This document shows positions 58,865-64,000 of a stretch of 64,000 bases of DNA, in pieces; within the stretch, counting starts at the first letter, position 1, and the number at the start of each line of letters is the position of its first letter. The translations under genes and the position numbers were made by a program. The notes under the pieces were generated by a model that was not told the DNA's origin, did not search any database, and saw only the letters and a program-made list of their open reading frames with translations. Location of the stretch: contig CAVWUA010000023.1 in the NCBI GenBank assembly GCA_963758025.1, forward strand, positions 48,796 to 112,795, read 5' to 3'. Source of the DNA: CAVWUA01 sp963758025. GTDB lineage: Bacteria > Planctomycetota > Planctomycetia > Isosphaerales > Isosphaeraceae.

Positions 58865-60322
58865 ATGAGCCATCGTCCGAATCACGACCACCGGCACGAT
58901 CATGCCTTCTCGTCGCTTCATGCTCGGGAGCCGGAAGGGCTCATGGTCGTCAGTCGGCGGAACATGCTCAAAGCCAGCCTGGCGGGGATGGCGGGGTTGA
59001 GTCTTCCCGGATTACTTCGGAACCGTGCCCAGGCGGCATCCGAGGGGAAACGCACTCCGGGTCGGAAAGCCGTGATCCTGTTGTGGATGGCGGGAGGCCC
59101 CAGCCATATCGACACATGGGACCCCAAGCCCGACCAGCCCTTGCAGAATCGCGGCCCCTTTGGCGTCATTCCAACCGCGCTTCCGGGGGTGTTCTTTTGC
59201 GAACACCTGCCGAAGCAGGCGGCCATGCTGGACAAATTCACGATCATTCGCTCGGTCGATGCCCACCAGAGCAACCACGAGCCGAACAAGGTTTTTCAGA
59301 CGGGGAACCTGCGTTCGGCCCCTCGGATCAATCCCGCCGGGGAGATGTATCCCGCGATCGGCTCCATCGTGGCGAAATGGCGAGGCGCGAACCAGAGCGG
59401 CATGCCCCCTTACGTCGCGTTTCAAACCTCACGATCCCACATCGCCCATGCCGGGTACCTGGGAAAGCAATACGATCCCTTCATCGCGAACGACGCCTCG
59501 GTCCTGCCGATCTACAACAACGTCGGCAAGGACACGGGACGGGTCTCGGGCGCGGATTTTTTCCGGCTCCCGGCCGGATTGACCCAGGACCGGCTCCAGA
59601 ACCGCCGGACGCTACTGGAGGACCTCGACGGGTTGCGTCGCCAGCTCGACCATTCCACCGAGCTGAAGGCCATGGACAGCTACAATCAACAGGCGATTGA
59701 CCTGCTCGTCGGCCGCAAGGCTCAGGAAGCCTTTGACCTCTCCCGGGAGCCCGAGGAGACGCGCGACCGCTACGGGAAGCACCTGTGGTGTCAACAGACG
59801 CTTCTGGCCAGGCGACTGGTCGAGGCAGGGGTGGCCTTCGTCACGCTCGACCTGAGCTATCACCCCGCCTCGGGGACGTGGGACACGCACGGCGATAATA
59901 TTCCCCCCTACGGCGGAATCGAAAAAGGGCTCAAGCCCCTCCTGCCGCTGTTCGACCACCTGATTACCACGCTCGTCGAGGACCTGGAACGACACGACCT
60001 GCTCGACGACGTCCTGGTGATCGCCATGGGGGAATTCGGCCGCACGCCGATGATGGGAACCCAAGGGAGCACCGACGGTCGCAATCACTGGCCGGTGGTC
60101 ATGTCGATGGCGCTGGCGGGGGGCGGGTTGCGCCACGGTCAGGTCATCGGCGCGACGGAGCGGGACGGCGGTCATATCCAGGAGAGGCCGGTCACGCCCA
60201 GCGACCTCGCCGCGACCATCTACAAGCACATGGGCGTCCCGCTGGATGCGTATTATCTCGACCCGACGGATCGGCCGCATTTCCTCGTGGAAAACGGCCG
60301 TCCGATCGGCGAACTCTGGTAA
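58865..60322 (+). CDS. DUF1501 family exported protein
   Basis: The 485-residue protein has a Tat-like signal (SRRNMLKASLAGMAGLSLPG near residues 30-49), preceded by a His-rich N-terminus, and family blocks VILLWMAGGPSHIDTWD, VFFCEHLPKQ, GTWDTHGDN and VIAMGEFGRTPM. GGGGGAGAGA precedes ATG 58865. No DUF1553 partner is adjacent; it follows nadE by 98 bases and is convergent with a sulfatase gene. Activity unknown, exported. Confidence 0.93.
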   Translation: MSHRPNHDHRHDHAFSSLHAREPEGLMVVSRRNMLKASLAGMAGLSLPGLLRNRAQAASEGKRTPGRKAVILLWMAGGPSHIDTWDPKPDQPLQNRGPFGVIPTALPGVFFCEHLPKQAAMLDKFTIIRSVDAHQSNHEPNKVFQTGNLRSAPRINPAGEMYPAIGSIVAKWRGANQSGMPPYVAFQTSRSHIAHAGYLGKQYDPFIANDASVLPIYNNVGKDTGRVSGADFFRLPAGLTQDRLQNRRTLLEDLDGLRRQLDHSTELKAMDSYNQQAIDLLVGRKAQEAFDLSREPEETRDRYGKHLWCQQTLLARRLVEAGVAFVTLDLSYHPASGTWDTHGDNIPPYGGIEKGLKPLLPLFDHLITTLVEDLERHDLLDDVLVIAMGEFGRTPMMGTQGSTDGRNHWPVVMSMALAGGGLRHGQVIGATERDGGHIQERPVTPSDLAATIYKHMGVPLDAYYLDPTDRPHFLVENGRPIGELW

Positions 60323-60326
60323 TCGG

Positions 60327-61802
60327 TCAATGATCCGTCCGATCCTCGGGCGGTGCCAGCTCCGGGTGCTCCTTCGCCCATTGCAGATAGTCTTCAATGG
60401 TGTAGAACGTCTCGAACCGGTAGAGCCGCCCCTTGTCCTCGACCGGGGCCATCGAGTTGAAGGCCCAGGAGTCGCCCGTCCGTTCCATCCAGGACGCGAG
60501 TGTTCGCTCCAGGCGCGTTCGGACCTCGTTCTGTGTTGGATCGTGCGCGAGGTTGTGTTGCTCGAACGGGTCGTTTTTCAGGTCGTAAAGCACCCAAGGC
60601 TCGGATTCCGTGCGCGCGTACATGTACCGCTCGGTGCGCACGCCGCGCCAGGGATGCGGGGTTCCGTCGCCGGCGAATGGCACGAAAATCTGGAAAAACG
60701 CGGAACCCGGCGCCCCGTCCTCCGTGCCCAGCAGAACCCCGGAAAGGTTGGTCCCTTGCATCGCGTCCGGCACGGCAAGCCCGCTCAACCCGAGCAGGGT
60801 GGGAGCGAGATCCACGTGCGTTAACGGTGTGTCGATCACCGTTCCGGGCTGAAGCTTCGCCGGGTAGCGGACAATCCCGGGAACTCGGATCGATTCCTCC
60901 CAGGGCTTGCGCTTCAAACGCTGGCCCTGAGAACCGAGCATATCACCGTGATCGGAGGTGAACAGCACGATCGTATTCTCATCCAGGTCGAGGTCGCGGA
61001 GCGCCTGGAGTAACCGTCCCACCTGGTCATCCACCGCGGTGATCGCCGCGTAATACGCGGCAATGGCGTTCTTGCCGGCTCCCGGCACGCCCGGAACCCA
61101 GTTGGGGCGGGTTTGAATCCGGTCCGGGTCGTACATTGCCATGTACTTTTCAGGCGCGCCATACGGATCATGAGGGGGACCCATCGCGACCATCAGAAAG
61201 AACGGTTGCTCGCCGTCATTCCGCAGGAACCGGATCGCCTCATCCGTCCAGACCTCCGGCTCGAACGTCTCGCGAGTGATGGGCTGAGGCGTATCATGGA
61301 AGTAGGTGGGCCGGAAGTGGTTATGGCTGCACTCATTGGCCGCCCAGAACTGAAACCCTTGCCGTCGAGGTCCCGGTGGAATGAAGCCCGGGAGCCGCTT
61401 TCCCCCATCCAGGTGCCACTTGCCGATGAACCCGGTCCGATAGCCTTGATCGACCAGCAACTCGGCGAGCGTCGTCTGTGACTCCCGCAACCGGAGGTCG
61501 TTCGCGATCATTCCGTTGCGGTGCGCGTACATCCCCGTCAGGATGTTCGCGCGGGCGGGGCAGCAAACGGGGGTGTTGGCGAACGTCTGGCGAAAGAGAA
61601 CGCCCTCACGCGCCAACCGGTCGATGTTGGGGGTGTGGACCTGATCGTTCCCCATGCAACCGAGCGCCTGAGCCCGCAACTGATCGGGCAAGATAAGCAG
61701 GATGTTCGGGTGACCGTCGGCCGCGTTGCCGATCCCAGGGGATATCACCAACAGGGAGAAGAGTAAGGGCACGATGCTCTGTATGACTCGTTTTACGATC
61801 AT
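60327..61802 (-). CDS. Exported sulfatase
   Basis: The 491-residue protein has a signal peptide (IVPLLFSLLVISPGIGNA), the metal-site start NILLILPDQLRAQ and the signature C80-C-P-A-R near residues 80-84, where C80 becomes formylglycine. GKWHLDGGKR and LFTSDHGDMLGSQG follow. It is of the arylsulfatase A/choline-sulfatase-like type, and the substrate is unknown. It starts 40 bases after the RuvC-like gene, so the two are probably cotranscribed. Confidence 0.93.
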   Translation of the reverse strand: MIVKRVIQSIVPLLFSLLVISPGIGNAADGHPNILLILPDQLRAQALGCMGNDQVHTPNIDRLAREGVLFRQTFANTPVCCPARANILTGMYAHRNGMIANDLRLRESQTTLAELLVDQGYRTGFIGKWHLDGGKRLPGFIPPGPRRQGFQFWAANECSHNHFRPTYFHDTPQPITRETFEPEVWTDEAIRFLRNDGEQPFFLMVAMGPPHDPYGAPEKYMAMYDPDRIQTRPNWVPGVPGAGKNAIAAYYAAITAVDDQVGRLLQALRDLDLDENTIVLFTSDHGDMLGSQGQRLKRKPWEESIRVPGIVRYPAKLQPGTVIDTPLTHVDLAPTLLGLSGLAVPDAMQGTNLSGVLLGTEDGAPGSAFFQIFVPFAGDGTPHPWRGVRTERYMYARTESEPWVLYDLKNDPFEQHNLAHDPTQNEVRTRLERTLASWMERTGDSWAFNSMAPVEDKGRLYRFETFYTIEDYLQWAKEHPELAPPEDRTDH

Positions 61803-61842
61803 TTCTTGAATCCAGGCTCATTGTTGATGAGAGGCATCAAGC

Positions 61843-62292
61843 TCAGGAAAGCGGCTCCCGCCAACCTTCCTCAAGCACGGCCCAGTAGCCGATAAGGATG
61901 GCCTCCGCCGCGTCATGACGCAAGGAGGTGGGTTTCGGAGCGTTGGACATGGCGATGACCTGCCTCGCGAGGGCCTGGGCCGATTGCTTCGAGCGCTCGC
62001 GGCTCAATTGCTGCTTCGGTGTCAACAGCCGGTTCCGCCAGACCTCGGCACTGATCTGGCGAACGGCGATGCCCCGTCGCCGCGCCTCATGGACCCAGAT
62101 CAACGCGATCGGTCCGCCCCCTTCGAGCACGAGGTGCGTGACTCCGGACGTCTCCAGGAGGGCAGGCACGGCGCGTCGCAACTGGGTCCGGGTGCCGAAA
62201 TGCTGGGACCGATACCAGCGGAGCCACCCGTCCCGTTCAAACAGAGCCAGCCCAGTCCGCAAGCCGAGATCCACGGCGAGGAGCGATCCCAA
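61843..62292 (-). CDS. RuvC/RNase H-fold protein of unknown function
   Basis: The 149-residue product resembles RuvC-type resolvases in length and layout: LLAVDLGLRTGLALF with Asp8, THLVLEGGG with Glu57, and a C-terminal LRHDAAEAILIGYW with Asp127 and Glu130. In RuvC these positions hold four acidic metal ligands that cut Holliday junctions. Sequence is otherwise distant, so another nuclease or ATPase of the fold is possible. The start is TTG 62292 or a little upstream. It sits between two sulfatase genes on the same strand, with no recombination gene nearby. Confidence 0.62.
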   Translation of the reverse strand: MGSLLAVDLGLRTGLALFERDGWLRWYRSQHFGTRTQLRRAVPALLETSGVTHLVLEGGGPIALIWVHEARRRGIAVRQISAEVWRNRLLTPKQQLSRERSKQSAQALARQVIAMSNAPKPTSLRHDAAEAILIGYWAVLEEGWREPLS

Positions 62293-62369
62293 GACAACAT
62301 CTCGTCTGATCGGTCTGTCGTTCGTGCCTGCTTCCGCAACCTCAACGATTGACCATCAACGCATCCTGG

Positions 62370-63762
62370 TCAGGGCTTCTGCCAGGGCACGGCTCCGGCC
62401 TTCTGGAAATGAAGCTGGAGCGCTTCTCCCAGGGTTCGGACAACCTTCGGATGGTCGGCCGCTCGATCATGCTCTTCCAGCGGATCTTGGCCCAGGTGAT
62501 ACAGTTGAAACGACTCGAAGGGATGGTTCTGGACGAGTTTCCAGTCCCCGCGGCGGAGCGCGTAGTAGTCCTGCCCCAGATAGCGCGGTCCTCCCTCGCG
62601 GCGCATCCAGACAAGATCACGCTCGACATGGATCGGCCTTCGCTCCAGTCAGGACCGGCAGGAGGGAACGGCCCTCGATGGGATGCTCGACTGGGACACC
62701 AGCGGCCTCGCAGATTGTGGGGAAGAGATCCATGGTCAGGGCGACGACATCCGACCGTGAACCTGCCGGAATGTGCCCCGGCCAGGAGGCGCCGAACGGC
62801 ACACGAATCCCGCCCTCATACATGTCCTGCTTGCCGCCACGAAGATTTCCGCAGTTCGCCCCGGCGCTCAACTGACCGCCATTGTCGCTGGTGAACAGGA
62901 TCAGGGTCCTGTCCGCCTGCCCGTTGTCATGAAGCGTCCTCAACACGCGGCCGATGCCGTCATCGAGATGCTCGATCAGAGCGACCAACCGCGCACGCTT
63001 CTCGTCCATCTCCGGCGCGCGTTTCTGAACTTTTTCCAGCCACGAAGGGGGAGGCTGGATTGGTGAATGCGGAGCATTGTACGCGAGGTAGAGGAAGAAC
63101 GGGCTCGACTCCGCCTTCCGTCTGTTCAGGTAGTCGATCGCCCACTGGGTGAACAGGTCGGTCGCGTGCCCCGGCGGGTCGATGGTTTCCTCGTTATGGC
63201 GCAGGTAGTTCTGACCGTGGCGCCGATGGTTGAAATAGTCGTCCATCATGTCGCCCAGGAAGCCGTGAAACTCGTCGAACCCCCGTTCGTTCGGCAGGTT
63301 GGGAGATTCCAGTCCCAGGTGCCACTTGCCGACGATCGCCGTGTGGTATCCCGCGGATTTCAACATCCGTGGAATCAATGTGGCGTCCGGCGAGAGAAAG
63401 CCCCAGTTGTTTTCCGGATGCGTCCGGATCACGCCCGGCACGCCGACGAGGTCTGGAAAACGACCGGTCATGATCGACGCACGCGTTGGCGAGCAGACCG
63501 GGCAGTTGGCATAGAACCGGTCGAACCGCTTTCCCGAGGCAATCAGCCGATCCACGTTCGGCGTCCGCAGGTCGTCCGCGCCGAAACTTGTCAGGTCGCC
63601 GTAACCGAGGTCGTCCGCGAGAATCAGGATAATATTCGGCGGATGAGCATCTCCCTGAGCAGCGCGTACTATCGTGGACACAAGCAGACAACCCAGCAAT
63701 CCCAGAATTCGTCCGATTCTCGCCGCGCGACCGGACCAACGATGCCCATTTAGATAGCGCAT
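62370..63762 (-). CDS. Exported sulfatase, one frameshift
   Basis: After a signal peptide (RILGLLGCLLVSTIVRAA) come NIILILADDLGYGD and the catalytic signature with C90 in CSPTRASIMTGRFP, then GKWHLGLES and FTSDNGGQLSAGANCG. The frame ends at 62617, but the protein continues in the next frame from about 62630-62645 with RRPIHVERDLVWMRREGG and DWKLVQNHPFESFQLY to the stop at 62370. Restored length is about 460 residues. It most resembles the arylsulfatase A type group. It precedes the RuvC-like gene by 77 bases. Confidence 0.85.
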
Positions 63763-63909
63763 GTCAGATCTCTCAAGCCGTGATGATCGGAAGGGAGGGA
63801 CAGCCGCCCAACTATCGATCATACTCTCCGCACGACGGTTGGCTACCCGGTGGTTCGTCGGACACAAAGCCGGTGGGATGCGACCTGACAATTTCCCTTG
63901 CAGAAGGAC

Positions 63910-63937
63910 TTTACAAAAGCCCGAACACAAGTATAGT
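63910..63937 (+). promoter_or_regulatory. Sigma70-like promoter of tRNA-Ser
   Basis: TTTACA at 63910-63915 and TATAGT at 63932-63937 are separated by 16 bases and match the -35 and -10 consensus at five of six positions each. The tRNA starts 21 bases after the -10 box. Confidence 0.6.
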
Positions 63938-63958
63938 AAAAGACAGAATTTAGACTTT

Positions 63959-64000
63959 GGAGAGGTGACCGAGAGGCCGAAGGTGCGGCACTGGAAATGC
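63959..64000 (+). tRNA. tRNA-Ser (GGA), 5' part, cut by window end
   Basis: The sequence starts with the acceptor half GGAGAGG, followed by a serine-type D arm and the anticodon loop CTGGAAA, with anticodon GGA at 63993-63995. The long variable arm and the 3' half lie beyond the window. A good promoter stands just upstream. Confidence 0.85.

Overview
The window reads as a GC-rich planctomycete chromosome (phylum Planctomycetota, class Planctomycetia; family not resolvable from the sequence alone). The evidence is the gene content: four DUF1501 proteins, a DUF1800 protein, a PSCyt1/DUF1549/DUF1553 cytochrome-domain protein, a PVC-type haem-binding propeller protein, four secreted sulfatases, DUF1080, ThuA and DUF2934 families. 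Almost every secreted protein carries a Sec or Tat signal.

Layout. 1-8.5 kb: end of a DUF1800 gene, a YbdK-type carboxylate-amine ligase, a DUF1501 gene, a large Tyr/Gly-rich YXWXPG-repeat exported protein broken by two frameshifts, and an exported M49 metallopeptidase. 8.6-18 kb: a GT-C membrane glycosyltransferase, a DUF2934/zinc-ribbon protein, and a minus-strand operon PSCyt/DUF1553 - DUF1501 - CE15 glucuronoyl esterase, then a DinB-like gene. 18-25 kb: a secreted double amidohydrolase, a ThuA protein, two small tandem paralogues, a dolichol-phosphate-mannose-synthase-like GT2, and a long intergenic region with a candidate structured RNA and a 48-bp perfect palindrome. 25-36.5 kb: an ExeA-like AAA ATPase, an SDR, initiator tRNA, clpX, a second DinB, two sulfatases, pdxH, a thioredoxin-fold protein lacking its cysteines, and a YjbQ protein. 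36.9-44.2 kb: a PAS hybrid histidine kinase, a DUF2254 membrane protein, a PTS-EIIA/SLC4 bicarbonate transporter fusion, and rtcB. 44.3-53.7 kb, minus strand: an enolase-superfamily enzyme, a giant deacetylase/propeller/HEAT/cytochrome protein, an ABC ATPase, and a DUF1501 gene. 54-64 kb: tandem-DUF1080, leucine-rich repeat, small conserved gene, nadE, DUF1501, two sulfatases, a RuvC-like protein, and the start of a tRNA-Ser.

Function. The exported genes point to breakdown of complex, partly sulfated polysaccharides in the periplasm (sulfatases, glucuronoyl esterase, polysaccharide deacetylase, DUF1080, peptidase), linked to the haem-domain/DUF1501 proteins typical of the phylum. Housekeeping genes (clpX, pdxH, nadE, rtcB, tRNAs) are scattered between them.

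Quality warning. At least nine genes, including nadE, are interrupted by about 13 single-base frameshifts, ten of them between 44 and 63 kb. Because reading continues cleanly in another frame on each side, I treat them mainly as probable sequence errors and annotate each gene over its full span.
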